Assembly (NCBI RefSeq): GCF_048270095.1
Contig: NZ_JBLWTL010000017.1
Location: forward strand, 1-64,000
DNA length: 64,000 nt
Reading direction: 5' to 3'
Source of the DNA: Maricaulis sp048270095
Lineage (GTDB): Bacteria > Pseudomonadota > Alphaproteobacteria > Caulobacterales > Maricaulaceae
Of this stretch, positions 18,552 through 28,245 are shown one piece after another; within the stretch, counting starts at the first letter, position 1, and the number at the start of each line of letters is the position of its first letter. Both the position numbers and the translations under genes were made by a program. The notes beneath the pieces are model-generated. The model was not told the origin of the DNA. It did not search any database and saw only the letters and a program-made list of their open reading frames with translations.

Positions 18552-21428
18552 ATGGCCCTCGATACGATCCGCGTGCGCGGTGCGCGCGAACATAATCTCA
18601 AGAATGTCTCGGTGGATCTGCCGCGCGACAAGCTGATCGTCTTCACCGGCCTGTCAGGCTCGGGCAAGTCGTCTTTGGCGTTTGACACCATCTATGCCGA
18701 GGGCCAGCGGCGCTATGTCGAGAGCCTGTCAGCCTATGCGCGCCAATTCCTCGAGCTGATGTCGAAGCCGGACATGGATTCGATCGAGGGCCTGTCACCG
18801 GCGATTTCGATCGAGCAGAAGACGACCTCGAAAAATCCGCGTTCCACGGTCGGCACCGTCACCGAAATCTATGATTATATGCGGCTGCTCTGGGCCCGCG
18901 TCGGCGTGCCCTATTCGCCGGCCACCGGCCTGCCGATCCGCAGTCAGACGGTCAGCCAGATGGTCGACAAGCTGATGGCGCTGGAGGATGGCGCGCGGCT
19001 CTATCTGCTGGCGCCCGTTGTGCGCGGACGCAAGGGTGAATACCGCAAGGAATTCGCCGAATGGCTGAAGGCCGGTTTCCAGCGCGTCAAGGTGAATGGC
19101 GAGTTCTATACGCTGGAAGAAGCGCCAACCCTCGACAAGAAGTTCAAGCACGATATCGATGTCGTGGTCGACCGTCTGGTGATCAAGCCGGGCTTGCAAG
19201 ACCGCCTCGCCGACAGTCTGGAAACGGCGCTGCGCCTGGCCGACGGTCTGGCGATTGCCGAATTTGCCGATATCAATGAAGAGACAGGCGAAGCGGAACG
19301 GCTGATCTTCTCGCAAAAATTCGCCTGCCCCGTTTCCGGCTTCACCATTGCCGAGATCGAGCCGCGCCTGTTTTCCTTCAATAATCCCTTCGGGGCCTGC
19401 CCGGCCTGTGACGGGCTGGGCCAGTCGCTCAAATTTGACGAGGATCTCGTCGCCCCTGACCGTGACAAGTCTCTGACTGACGGCGCCATCGCGCCCTGGA
19501 GCCGTGCCACCTCAAAGCTTTACCAGCAGACCCTGCAGGCGTTGGCGACACATTTCGGCGGCGACATGTTCAAACCCTGGCGCGAACTGCCGGAGGATTT
19601 CCGCAAGGTCATCCTCTACGGCACCAGGGACGATATCGCATTCGTCTATGAGGATGGTCTCAGGAAGTTCGAGACAAAGAAGCCCTTCGAGGGCGTCATC
19701 CCCAATCTGGAGCGGCGCTGGCGCGAGACCGATTCAAGCTGGGTGCGCGAGGATCTCGGGCGCTTCCAGTCCTCCCAGCCCTGCGAGACCTGCCATGGCC
19801 GCCGCCTGAAGCCGGAAGCGCTGTGCGTCAAGATCGCCGACCATGACATCGCCCAGACCGGCACCATGCCGATCCGCGTCGCGCGTGACTGGTTTGGTGC
19901 CATCGAGAAAACCCTGTCGGCCAAGGACCAGCAGATCGCGGAGCGTATCCTGAAAGAGATCCGCGAGCGGCTGAAATTCCTCGTCGATGTCGGGCTCGAT
20001 TATCTCACCCTCGACCGCGCCTCCGGCACTTTGTCCGGCGGCGAGAGCCAGCGTATCCGCCTGGCCAGCCAGATCGGCTCCGGCCTGACCGGCGTGCTCT
20101 ATGTGCTCGACGAGCCCTCCATCGGCCTGCACCAGCGCGACAATACCCGCCTGTTGGAAAGCCTGCGCGGCCTGCGTGATCTGGGCAATACGGTGATCAT
20201 CGTCGAGCATGACGAGGAAGCCATCCTGACCGCCGATCACGTCGTCGATCTAGGGCCGGCGGCCGGCGTTCATGGCGGCGAGATCATCGCCGAGGGCACA
20301 CCCGCCGATATTCTCGCCAGCGAGGCCAGCCTGACCGGCCAGTATCTACGCGGTACGCGCCGGATCGAGATCCCGGTCAAGCGACGCAAGATCGACAGGA
20401 AACGCACCATCCGCGTCGTCGACGCCACCGGCAATAATCTCAAGAAAGTCACCGCCGATTTCCCGCTCGGCGTGATGACCTGCATCACCGGCGTGTCCGG
20501 CGGCGGCAAGTCGACCCTGACCATCGAGACGCTCTACAAGGCCGCCGCCCGCAAGCTCAACAAGGCCCAGACCGTGCCGGGCCCGCATGAGCGCGTTGAG
20601 GGGCTGGATCAGCTCGACAAGATTATCGATATCGACCAGTCGCCGATCGGGCGCACGCCGCGCTCCAATCCGGCCACCTATACCGGCGCCTTCACCCCGA
20701 TCCGCGAATGGTTTGCCCAGCTCCCGGACTCGAAAACCCGCGGCTACAAGCCCGGCCGTTTCTCCTTCAACGTCAAGGGCGGGCGCTGCGAGGCCTGCCA
20801 GGGCGATGGTGTGGTGAAGATCGAGATGCACTTCCTGCCCGACGTCTATGTGCCCTGCGATGTCTGCCATGGCGCCCGCTTCAATCGCGAGACGCTGGAG
20901 GTCAAGTTCAAGGGCAAATCCATCGCCGACGTGCTCGACATGACGGTCGAGGAAGGTGCCGATTTCTTCAAGGCCGTGCCCGCCGTGCGCGACAAGATGG
21001 AAACGCTCAAGCGCGTCGGCCTCGGCTATATCAAGATCGGCCAGCCGGCGACCCAGCTCTCCGGCGGCGAAGCCCAGCGCGTCAAGCTCTCCAAGGAGCT
21101 GGCCAAGCGCGCCACCGGCAAGACGCTCTACATCCTCGACGAGCCGACCACCGGCCTGCATTTCGAGGATATCCGCAAACTGCTCGAAGTGCTGCACGAG
21201 CTGGTCGAGACCGGCAATACGGTCGTGGTGATCGAGCATAATCTCGACGTCATCAAGACCGCCGACTGGCTGATTGACCTTGGCCCCGAAGGCGGCGATG
21301 GCGGCGGCGAGATCGTCGCGGTCGGCACGCCTGAAACGGTAGCGAAAGTCGAGGCCAGCTGGACCGGCCGCTATCTGGCGCCGATGCTGGAGAAGGAAAA
21401 AGCGCGGCGCAAGGCGGCGGCGGTTTAG
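18552..21428 (+). CDS. uvrA: Excinuclease ABC subunit A
   Basis: The 958-aa protein is full-length UvrA, the damage-recognition ATPase of nucleotide excision repair, which loads UvrB as a UvrA2B complex. Two ABC ATPase modules are visible: Walker A 'GLSGSGKSSLAF' near the N-terminus and 'GVSGGGKSTLT' in the second half, with signatures 'LSGGESQRIRLA' and 'LSGGEAQRVKLS' and Walker B 'VLDEPSIGL' and 'ILDEPTTGL'. Zinc-finger CxxC pairs are present ('CPACDG', 'CETCHG', 'CEACQG', 'CDVCHG'). I use the ATG at 18552; a TTG at 18531 adds seven non-conserved residues. An SOS box lies upstream. Confidence 0.98.
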   Translation: MALDTIRVRGAREHNLKNVSVDLPRDKLIVFTGLSGSGKSSLAFDTIYAEGQRRYVESLSAYARQFLELMSKPDMDSIEGLSPAISIEQKTTSKNPRSTVGTVTEIYDYMRLLWARVGVPYSPATGLPIRSQTVSQMVDKLMALEDGARLYLLAPVVRGRKGEYRKEFAEWLKAGFQRVKVNGEFYTLEEAPTLDKKFKHDIDVVVDRLVIKPGLQDRLADSLETALRLADGLAIAEFADINEETGEAERLIFSQKFACPVSGFTIAEIEPRLFSFNNPFGACPACDGLGQSLKFDEDLVAPDRDKSLTDGAIAPWSRATSKLYQQTLQALATHFGGDMFKPWRELPEDFRKVILYGTRDDIAFVYEDGLRKFETKKPFEGVIPNLERRWRETDSSWVREDLGRFQSSQPCETCHGRRLKPEALCVKIADHDIAQTGTMPIRVARDWFGAIEKTLSAKDQQIAERILKEIRERLKFLVDVGLDYLTLDRASGTLSGGESQRIRLASQIGSGLTGVLYVLDEPSIGLHQRDNTRLLESLRGLRDLGNTVIIVEHDEEAILTADHVVDLGPAAGVHGGEIIAEGTPADILASEASLTGQYLRGTRRIEIPVKRRKIDRKRTIRVVDATGNNLKKVTADFPLGVMTCITGVSGGGKSTLTIETLYKAAARKLNKAQTVPGPHERVEGLDQLDKIIDIDQSPIGRTPRSNPATYTGAFTPIREWFAQLPDSKTRGYKPGRFSFNVKGGRCEACQGDGVVKIEMHFLPDVYVPCDVCHGARFNRETLEVKFKGKSIADVLDMTVEEGADFFKAVPAVRDKMETLKRVGLGYIKIGQPATQLSGGEAQRVKLSKELAKRATGKTLYILDEPTTGLHFEDIRKLLEVLHELVETGNTVVVIEHNLDVIKTADWLIDLGPEGGDGGGEIVAVGTPETVAKVEASWTGRYLAPMLEKEKARRKAAAV

Positions 21429-21631
21429 TCGCCAGTCGATGGGCTGGCTCAGCCCGGCATGCCGCCGCGCGGTATAGGCGGCGGGACTCAGCACCATCAA
21501 CTGCGTCAACAGCATAACCACCCGGCCGACGATCACCTCCACCGCTGTTCAGACCGGGCTGGATGCTGGCCCCATACGCGCCGCCCAGGCGCCAGCGACT
21601 GCCCGTTGCCGCCCGGGCGCGACAAAGCAAA

Positions 21632-21659
21632 GCGGCCCGCCGGAAATCCGACGGGCCGC
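21632..21659 (-). terminator. Intrinsic terminator of the membrane-protein gene at 21686-22741
   Basis: A long stem (gcggcccg / cgggccgc extended by cgg / ccg across one mismatch, loop aaat) lies 27 bases after the minus-strand stop codon. On the minus strand it is followed by TTTGCTTTG. It is also placed to stop transcripts coming from uvrA on the plus strand. Confidence 0.65.
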
Positions 21660-21685
21660 CTGCCTGTTGCACCTGCCGTCCGGGG

Positions 21686-22741
21686 TCAGCCTTCGCTGGG
21701 CGAGGCACCGGCCGGATGATCGGCGGTGAGGACCGGCGAGTCGGTCTCCTCCGCTCCGCCATCGGCGCGGTAGCGCACGGCATTATAGGCGCCGACACCG
21801 TGCCACATGCCCTCAAAGGTGATCTGCATCGCATAGCCCAGCACCGCTCCGGTGATGAGCCCCGTCATGACCGCCGGATTACCCAGCATGCCCTGCAGCA
21901 TAGCGATCACCTCGTCTGGTGAGACATCCCCATTGCCCTCGGCCATCATCGCGAACTCCATGAAAACCGGCAGGAGGGCGCCGAAAAAGACCAGCTGGAT
22001 CAAGCCGCCCAGAATGGTCGAGAGCACGAGGATCAGCCCGACCACCACCAGATAGCTCAGCGCCATCGGCCAGAACACACCCTTGCTGGCGGTCCAGCTT
22101 TCGAAGAAGCGGACACGGCGATCGACCAGGGTCAGCGCTGGAGCCGAAGCCAGACGGATACAGAAGACAATGACCATGATGGCAATCACCAGCACGCCGA
22201 GGAAGACGATCAGACCGGTCGCCAGCCCGCCCGCCATCGAGCCGTCACTGCCGGCGAAGACGCCGGCGGCCAGAAGCGCAACCACGCCGGCGGCCAGGGC
22301 GATGCCGAGATAGGCCGCAATACCGACGACGAAATAGAGGAGATTGACGCCCAGCAGGCGCAATTCATCGCCGCCGAAGCGGAACGGAATGACCGCCGCG
22401 ATCTCGCCGCGGGTCAAAAAGCGCAGCCAGGCCGCCTGGAACATCAGCGCCGAGACAATGCCCAGCAGCGCAATCAGGGGCATGGAAGCGAGGAAGGGAC
22501 CGATCAGGGTCAGCACTTCGCGCTCCATCTGCGATTCCGACAGAGTGCCGCCGGCCTCCTGCGCCACCAGGTCGAACAGGCCTAGATAGAAGGGGCCGAG
22601 CAGCATGATCGCCAATGCGGCAAGCGCGCCGACCACCAGGGCCTGACAGACCGCAATCCAGATCACGCCCAGCGGATTTGCGCCAAAGCGCTTGAAGAAG
22701 AAGAAGATACCGTCCCCGATATCGAAAGCCTTGCCAGTCAT
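21686..22741 (-). CDS. Multi-pass membrane protein of unknown function
   Basis: The 351-aa protein has about six hydrophobic segments: an amphipathic N-terminus ('DGIFFFFKRFGANPLG'), then strong helices around residues 25-50, 82-105, 125-165, 175-200, 228-258 and 290-310. The architecture resembles the DUF975/glycerophosphodiester-phosphodiesterase membrane-domain group, but I cannot name a family with confidence. The gene upstream (22819-23751) encodes a similar multi-pass protein in the same orientation, and the two may be distant paralogues. Confidence 0.75.
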   Translation of the reverse strand: MTGKAFDIGDGIFFFFKRFGANPLGVIWIAVCQALVVGALAALAIMLLGPFYLGLFDLVAQEAGGTLSESQMEREVLTLIGPFLASMPLIALLGIVSALMFQAAWLRFLTRGEIAAVIPFRFGGDELRLLGVNLLYFVVGIAAYLGIALAAGVVALLAAGVFAGSDGSMAGGLATGLIVFLGVLVIAIMVIVFCIRLASAPALTLVDRRVRFFESWTASKGVFWPMALSYLVVVGLILVLSTILGGLIQLVFFGALLPVFMEFAMMAEGNGDVSPDEVIAMLQGMLGNPAVMTGLITGAVLGYAMQITFEGMWHGVGAYNAVRYRADGGAEETDSPVLTADHPAGASPSEG

Positions 22742-22818
22742 ATCGATCCCCTTTTTTACAGCCTGTGCTGCTTTATCCGTTCATCATGACGGATTGGCGA
22801 CCGAATGCCAGAGGGATG

Positions 22819-23751
22819 CTAGCCGGAGCGGTCCCCTGTCGCGGCAGCGGCGGTTCGATTACGGTAGATATAGGCGTAAAGCCCTGAGAAAACAGGCACA
22901 TTGATGAAGGCCATCAAGCCGTTCCAGCGCAAATATTCCTCGGCGGCGGCCAGGGCGGGCGCATTGATCTGCTCGGCACCGACCGGCACGGCCAGATAGA
23001 GTGGCCGCGAACCGAGAATGGCGCAGATCAGCTCATACAGGCCCAATTCCAGCACCAGAAGCGGCAGACCGGTCAAAAGCAGGGCCGCAGCGATCCGCGC
23101 GGCATTGCCATTGCTCAACGACCAGGCGCTCAAAACCATGATCTTGCGATTCGCGATCGTCGCCGGAAGCGCCAGCGCCAGGCGCGCCGACAGCCAGATC
23201 AACAGCGCTGCGGCCGCCAGTCCGACCACGCCGGCGACAACCCAGTCAGCGGTACCGAGATAAGCCATGGCATCGGCCAGCTCGAGCCCCTCCGCTTCCG
23301 GATCAATCCCGGCGCGGCTCATCGCCCCGGCGGCGATCGAACCGAGCACAACGGCCCAGAACATGAAGGCCATGATGAAGACCAGCAGGGTCAAGGCCGC
23401 GACCAGAAGGCTGACGATGAAAATTCGCCCCTCATCGGCGCCGGCCTTGAGTGAATGCCAGCCGCTATAATCGCCCAGCACCGCCATGCGCAGACAGGCC
23501 GCCGACAGCGCCAGGCTGGCGACCACCGTCACCAGGGAGAGCAGGAACATCCCCATCGCCAGCACCGGATTGCCTGTCGGGCCGCCGAGCGACTGCATCA
23601 GCACGAGCTGTGCCGCATAGGCCAGCGTATAGGGCGCCGCCGCCAGAAGGGCACGCTGCCAATGCGAGATCAGGAAGGCATAGGCGGCCATGACGCTGCG
23701 CAGGATCGGGACAGGCGCCGCAGAAGGTGTCGGGCTGGATGGATTGCTCAT
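22819..23751 (-). CDS. Multi-pass membrane protein of unknown function
   Basis: The 310-aa protein has roughly six transmembrane helices (around residues 20-45, 55-85, 110-145, 165-195, 215-245, 275-295). The layout (N-terminal 'AYAFLISHWQRALLAAAPYT', central Ala/Val-rich helices, a 'ATIANRKIMVLSAWSLSNGN' loop) parallels the neighbouring protein at 21686-22741, in which 'LTLVDRRVRFFESWTASKGV' occupies the same place. GGAGACC precedes the ATG at 23751. Function is unknown. Confidence 0.75.
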   Translation of the reverse strand: MSNPSSPTPSAAPVPILRSVMAAYAFLISHWQRALLAAAPYTLAYAAQLVLMQSLGGPTGNPVLAMGMFLLSLVTVVASLALSAACLRMAVLGDYSGWHSLKAGADEGRIFIVSLLVAALTLLVFIMAFMFWAVVLGSIAAGAMSRAGIDPEAEGLELADAMAYLGTADWVVAGVVGLAAAALLIWLSARLALALPATIANRKIMVLSAWSLSNGNAARIAAALLLTGLPLLVLELGLYELICAILGSRPLYLAVPVGAEQINAPALAAAEEYLRWNGLMAFINVPVFSGLYAYIYRNRTAAAATGDRSG

Positions 23752-23907
23752 GCCGGTCTCCGCAGACGGGGTTTGCGTTCAAGGCCCCCGATCTGGACGC
23801 GACAGGGCGTGAAGGCAAGTTCTGCGCTGCAGCGAGGCGTCCGGAGATTGGCGTTAGACTGCCCCCTACCGCTTGACTTGCCCCGCGCCCGGCTCGATAT
23901 GCCGCGC

Positions 23908-25293
23908 ATGACTCAAAGCGCTCTCAAACCTGTTCACATCATCGGCGGCGGCATGGCCGGCTCCGAAGCGGCCTGGCAACTTGTCTCGCAAGGCGTGCCG
24001 GTGATCCTCCACGAGATGCGCGGCGTCAAAGAGACCGAGGCTCACAAGACGGACGGGCTGGCCGAGCTGGTGTGTTCCAACTCCTTCCGCTCCGATGATG
24101 CCAAGACCAATGCGGTCGGCCTGTTGCACGAAGAGATGCGGCGCTGCAATTCCATCATCCTGGCCGAGGGCGATAATCATCGCCTGCCGGCCGGCGGCGC
24201 CCTCGCCGTTGACCGCGACGCCTTTTCTGCTGCCGTCACCAAACGCCTGAGCGAGCATCCGCTGGTGACGATTTCGCGCGAGGAGATCACCGGTCTGCCG
24301 CCGGCCGATTGGGACAGCGTCATCATCGCGACCGGGCCCTTGACCTCGCAAAGCCTGTCCGAGGCCATCCTGAAAGAGACCGGCGAAGACGAGCTCGCCT
24401 TCTTCGACGCCATCGCGCCGGTGATCCATCGTGACAGCGTCAATATGGACAAGGCCTGGTTCCAGTCGCGCTATGACAAGGGCGAGACGCTGGCCGACCA
24501 GACCGCCTATCTCAATTGTCCGATGGACAAGGACCAGTATGACGCCTTCATCGACGCGCTGATCGCCGGCGAGAAGACCGAATTCAAGGAATGGGAAGGC
24601 ACGCCCTATTTCGAAGGCTGCCTGCCGATCGAGGTGATGGCCGAACGTGGCCGCGAGACCTTGCGTCATGGACCGATGAAACCGGTCGGGTTGACCAATC
24701 CGCACAATCCCACCGTCAAGGCCTATGCCATCGTGCAATTGCGCCAGGACAATGCGCTGGGCACCTTGTTCAACATGGTCGGTTTCCAGACCAAGCTGAA
24801 ATACGGCGTCCAGACCGAGATCTTCCGACTCATTCCCGGCCTGGAGGACGCGCAATTTGCCCGTCTCGGCGGCATTCATCGCAATACATTCCTCAACTCG
24901 CCACGCCTGCTCGATGATCAGCTACGCCTGAAATCCCAGCCGCGCCTGCGCTTTGCCGGGCAATTGATCGGCGTCGAAGGCTATGTTGAAAGCGCCTCGA
25001 TGGGCTTGCTCGCCGGGCGCTATGCGGCGGCCGAACGTCTCGGCACGACACTGGCACCGCCCCCTGAAACCACCGCCATGGGCGCGCTGATCCGCCACAT
25101 CACCGGCGGCCATCTCGATGCCGGCAAGGGCAGTTTCCAGCCGATGAATGTCAATTTCGGCCTCTTCCCGCCCATCACCCAGCCCACACAAGACGCAGAC
25201 GGCAATCGCATTCGCGGCAAGGCCAAGACGCCGGCGCGCAAGACCGCGATGTCGGCACGGGCGCTGGATGACCTGGCGGCGTGGCTGGGATAA
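23908..25293 (+). CDS. trmFO: Methylenetetrahydrofolate-tRNA (uracil-5-)-methyltransferase
   Basis: The 461-aa protein makes 5-methyluridine at position 54 of tRNA using methylenetetrahydrofolate and FAD. The dinucleotide-binding motif 'VHIIGGGMAGSEAAWQL' opens the protein and 'AELVCSNSFRSDD' carries the conserved Cys. 'YFEGCLPIEVMAERG' (second catalytic Cys region) and the C-terminal 'FAGQLIGVEGYVESASMG' FAD-binding block are also present. ATGs at 23899 and 23908 are both possible and neither has a strong ribosome site. Upstream in-frame sequence to 23455 is the antisense of the membrane-protein gene and is not coding. Confidence 0.96.
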   Translation: MTQSALKPVHIIGGGMAGSEAAWQLVSQGVPVILHEMRGVKETEAHKTDGLAELVCSNSFRSDDAKTNAVGLLHEEMRRCNSIILAEGDNHRLPAGGALAVDRDAFSAAVTKRLSEHPLVTISREEITGLPPADWDSVIIATGPLTSQSLSEAILKETGEDELAFFDAIAPVIHRDSVNMDKAWFQSRYDKGETLADQTAYLNCPMDKDQYDAFIDALIAGEKTEFKEWEGTPYFEGCLPIEVMAERGRETLRHGPMKPVGLTNPHNPTVKAYAIVQLRQDNALGTLFNMVGFQTKLKYGVQTEIFRLIPGLEDAQFARLGGIHRNTFLNSPRLLDDQLRLKSQPRLRFAGQLIGVEGYVESASMGLLAGRYAAAERLGTTLAPPPETTAMGALIRHITGGHLDAGKGSFQPMNVNFGLFPPITQPTQDADGNRIRGKAKTPARKTAMSARALDDLAAWLG

Positions 25294-25361
25294 CCGCCCT
25301 CATTTCAACTTGAAATAGCCGATCAAAGCGTGTGAACTCCCGGCAAGATCGGGGGAGACAC

Positions 25362-27314
25362 ATGTTCAGATCAGCTTTGGCTGGCCTTGCGGCCGCCCTC
25401 TTCGCCTGTGGCGATAGCGCGGCCCAGGCCGGGACGCCACCCGCGCTCGAACTGTTCGCGCAAATGCCGAATATGGACATGGTGACCCTGTCACCGGATG
25501 GCCAGCGGATCGCCTTTCTGGGCAATTTTGAGGGACGCCGCATCCTCGTCGTGCGTCCGTTGGCGGGCGGCGAGGACCTGCTCGCCAATGTCAGCGAAAT
25601 CCGGCCGGAATCCATGCTCTGGGCCAATGACAACACCCTGCTGGTCTCGGCCAGCGAAGCGACCAATACCCAGCGGGTTCGCGGCGTTGTCGATGTTTCC
25701 GCCGTGCTCGCCTTCGACATTGATGACGGGCTTGAATTTCGCCAATTGCTGCGCGGCTCACGCCGGACCGGGGTCAATTTCCGGCTCGGCCGCATGCTCG
25801 GCATTAGCGCCGAGGATGGCTATGTGCTGATCCCCGCCTGGGATGAAGGCGGGAATTATGACCTGCTGGCCGCAGACCCCTCCCGGCGGGGCTCACGGGT
25901 CGAGGCCGGCGGCAGCAATATTACCCGCGACTGGATCATCGACCGCAATGGTGCAGCCGTGGCACGGGTCGAGTATTCCAATGCCCGTAACACCCAGCGC
26001 ATCATGGTGCGCGGTGAGAGCGGCTGGACGGCCATCCTCGAAGAGGATGATGCCGATCGTCCGGTCTATTCCGCCTGGGGCCTCGTCGAGGACGGCTCGC
26101 TGGCGATCCGGGTGACCTATAACCGCCAGGACCAGGCGACCACGAGCGGGCTCTATGCCGTCTCGCTCGAAACCGGCGAGATCACGCGGCAGCTGTTTCG
26201 CGATGATAATTACGATATCGGCGCCGTCCTCACCGACCCTTACACCAATCTGGTCGTCGGCATCGCCTATAGCGACGTGTTTGACGAGCATGTCTGGTTC
26301 GATGAGGAACTCGCGGCCCAGCAGGCCATGCTCGACGCCGGCTTTGGCGGCAAATCAGTGCGGATCGAGAGCTGGTCGCGCAACCGCGCCCGCTACGTGG
26401 TCTCCGCCGAGGCTGCGGATCAGCCGCGTGTCTATTACCTCTATGATGTCGCCAGCCGCAATGTCACAGCGATCGGCAGTGCCTATGGCAATCTGGCACT
26501 GGGCGGTTTGCGCCCGCGCCAGCACATCCACTATCCGGCGCGCGACGGCACGCAGATACCGGGCTATTTGACGACACCGGACGGCGACGGCCCCTTCCCG
26601 ACGGTCATACTGCCCCATGGCGGTCCGGCCAGCCGCGACACGGGCGGGTTCGACTATCAGGCGCATTTTCTCGCCTCGCGTGGCTATGCCGTGCTGCAGC
26701 CGGAATTCCGCGGCTCGGACGGCTATGGCCGGGAGTGGGAAGTGGCGGGCTATGGCGAGTGGGGCACCGGCCTGATGCAGCATGATGTCAGCGACGGTGC
26801 CCTCGCCCTGATCCAGGCCGATATCGCCGATCCGGACCGGATCTGCATTGTTGGCTCAAGCTATGGCGGCTATGCGGCCCTGGCCGGCGCGAGCTTCACA
26901 CCGGACCTCTATCGCTGCGCGGTGGCCATCGCCCCCGTCACCGACCTCCAGGGCCTGATCCGCTATGATCGCGACCGCCACGGCAATCTGCACTGGACCG
27001 TCGCCTATTGGGATGAGGTCATGCACGGCGTCGATGAGGGGCGTCGCGCCGCCCGTCTGCGGGCGGTCTCGCCCGTCCACCATGCGCAACAGATCCAGAT
27101 CCCAATCCTCCTGATGCACGGCCGCGATGACAGCGTCGTACCGATCGAGCAGAGCCGGGACATGCGGGATGCCTTGCGTCGCAACCGGGCCGATCTCGAC
27201 TACATCGAAATGCGAGATGGCGATCACTGGCTGACCAATGTCGAGATGCGGACACAGGTCCTCACCGAGCTGGAACGCTTCCTGGGCGAGCATATCGGCG
27301 ACGGCGCGAACTAG
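25362..27314 (+). CDS. Exported S9-family peptidase (prolyl oligopeptidase/acylaminoacyl-peptidase type)
   Basis: The 650-aa protein starts at ATG 25362 after a strong GGGGGAG site and has an export signal (lipidation at Cys16 is possible). A beta-propeller domain with TolB/WD-like strands occupies about residues 30-380. The alpha/beta-hydrolase catalytic domain follows: nucleophile Ser500 in 'GSSYGGYAAL', Asp in 'HGRDDSVVP', His in 'GDHWLTN', plus the oxyanion strand 'VILPHGGPASRD'. It cleaves short peptides, probably in the periplasm. Its stop codon overlaps the converging NDUFAF6-like gene by four bases. Confidence 0.9.
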   Translation: MFRSALAGLAAALFACGDSAAQAGTPPALELFAQMPNMDMVTLSPDGQRIAFLGNFEGRRILVVRPLAGGEDLLANVSEIRPESMLWANDNTLLVSASEATNTQRVRGVVDVSAVLAFDIDDGLEFRQLLRGSRRTGVNFRLGRMLGISAEDGYVLIPAWDEGGNYDLLAADPSRRGSRVEAGGSNITRDWIIDRNGAAVARVEYSNARNTQRIMVRGESGWTAILEEDDADRPVYSAWGLVEDGSLAIRVTYNRQDQATTSGLYAVSLETGEITRQLFRDDNYDIGAVLTDPYTNLVVGIAYSDVFDEHVWFDEELAAQQAMLDAGFGGKSVRIESWSRNRARYVVSAEAADQPRVYYLYDVASRNVTAIGSAYGNLALGGLRPRQHIHYPARDGTQIPGYLTTPDGDGPFPTVILPHGGPASRDTGGFDYQAHFLASRGYAVLQPEFRGSDGYGREWEVAGYGEWGTGLMQHDVSDGALALIQADIADPDRICIVGSSYGGYAALAGASFTPDLYRCAVAIAPVTDLQGLIRYDRDRHGNLHWTVAYWDEVMHGVDEGRRAARLRAVSPVHHAQQIQIPILLMHGRDDSVVPIEQSRDMRDALRRNRADLDYIEMRDGDHWLTNVEMRTQVLTELERFLGEHIGDGAN

Positions 27315-28126
27315 CGGCCCGTCAAAGACAACCAGCTGAGCCTCGCCTGCCGTGCCAGCAGGGAGCGCTCGGCCGGCGCCTCGAACGGATTGTCTGGCAG
27401 ACGTTTGAGATAGGATTGCGCCAGCGCGACATAGCCAACCACGGGCACAGCCTCGACCGGCAGCGGGCCGGCAGCGCGGAAACCGCGCGCGGCGTCTTCC
27501 GCAATCGCGCGCACCGGCTGGATCGCGGCTTTCGCCTTGTCGGAGCCGAGGCCCTGCGCGAGCATGGCGGGGCTGCCGCCCAGTTCGGTGAGATAATCGC
27601 CGGCCACCGGGGCGCGGCCGATACGGGCACGCCAGGCAAAGGCGCGCAGCAGACCGGTCAGCCCCCAGGCCCGGCCGGCGTCACGGATTTGCGGCTCGGG
27701 CAATTCGCCGCCCGTCAGGGTCAGCCCCAGGCGGATCAGCCGCGCGGAGGTGCGGTCGACATAATCGAGCAATGCGTCGAGATCGGCATGCGGCGCGGCG
27801 GTGACGTCATCGAAACGGGCATCGATCAGATCGAGCAATTCGGCCTGTGGCAGCAGGCCCGTCAGCGGTGCCAGCGCCTCGGTAACATCATGCCGTCGAA
27901 CCTTGGGCGTCGCGCCATAGAGGTCGCTGACCGCATCATGCCACCAGGTCAGTTTCATCTCGCCAATCAGGCTCTCGCTGGTGGCATCCGCAATGCGCGC
28001 GATCTCGTGATTGAACGCATAGAGCGCCAACAGGCGCGCGCGCGCCTCGGCCGGCGCGAACAGCGCTGCCAGGCGCCGGTCCGGGCCGGCACGCTGCAAA
28101 AGCTCCGATAAATCCTCAGCGCTCAT
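27311..28126 (-). CDS. Squalene/phytoene synthase-fold protein, NDUFAF6-like
   Basis: The 271-aa protein has the isoprenoid-synthase fold of squalene/phytoene synthases ('LLALYAFNHEIARIADATSE', 'EMKLTWWHDAVSDLYG'), but I do not see the Asp-rich metal-binding motifs (DxxxD) needed for prenyl transfer. That pattern matches the mitochondrial complex I assembly factor NDUFAF6 and its alphaproteobacterial homologues. A role in respiratory complex I assembly is therefore more likely than terpenoid synthesis, though this is inferred from family knowledge. GGAGGAGCGC precedes the ATG at 28126. Confidence 0.8.
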   Translation of the reverse strand: MSAEDLSELLQRAGPDRRLAALFAPAEARARLLALYAFNHEIARIADATSESLIGEMKLTWWHDAVSDLYGATPKVRRHDVTEALAPLTGLLPQAELLDLIDARFDDVTAAPHADLDALLDYVDRTSARLIRLGLTLTGGELPEPQIRDAGRAWGLTGLLRAFAWRARIGRAPVAGDYLTELGGSPAMLAQGLGSDKAKAAIQPVRAIAEDAARGFRAAGPLPVEAVPVVGYVALAQSYLKRLPDNPFEAPAERSLLARQARLSWLSLTGR

Positions 28127-28245
28127 GCGCTCCTCCGGTGGACATTGGTGGCCAGAGGCCCATATGCACTCATATCATTGAGCAGCGCATTCGCCTGCGC
28201 CGCCCGCACCTGTTTTGTCACACTCGATTATACGGAGATAGACCC

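Noticed and set aside
27311..28126. Phytoene or squalene synthase for carotenoid or hopanoid synthesis
   Set aside because: The Asp-rich catalytic motifs are not seen and no other terpenoid gene is nearby; NDUFAF6-like is the better reading.
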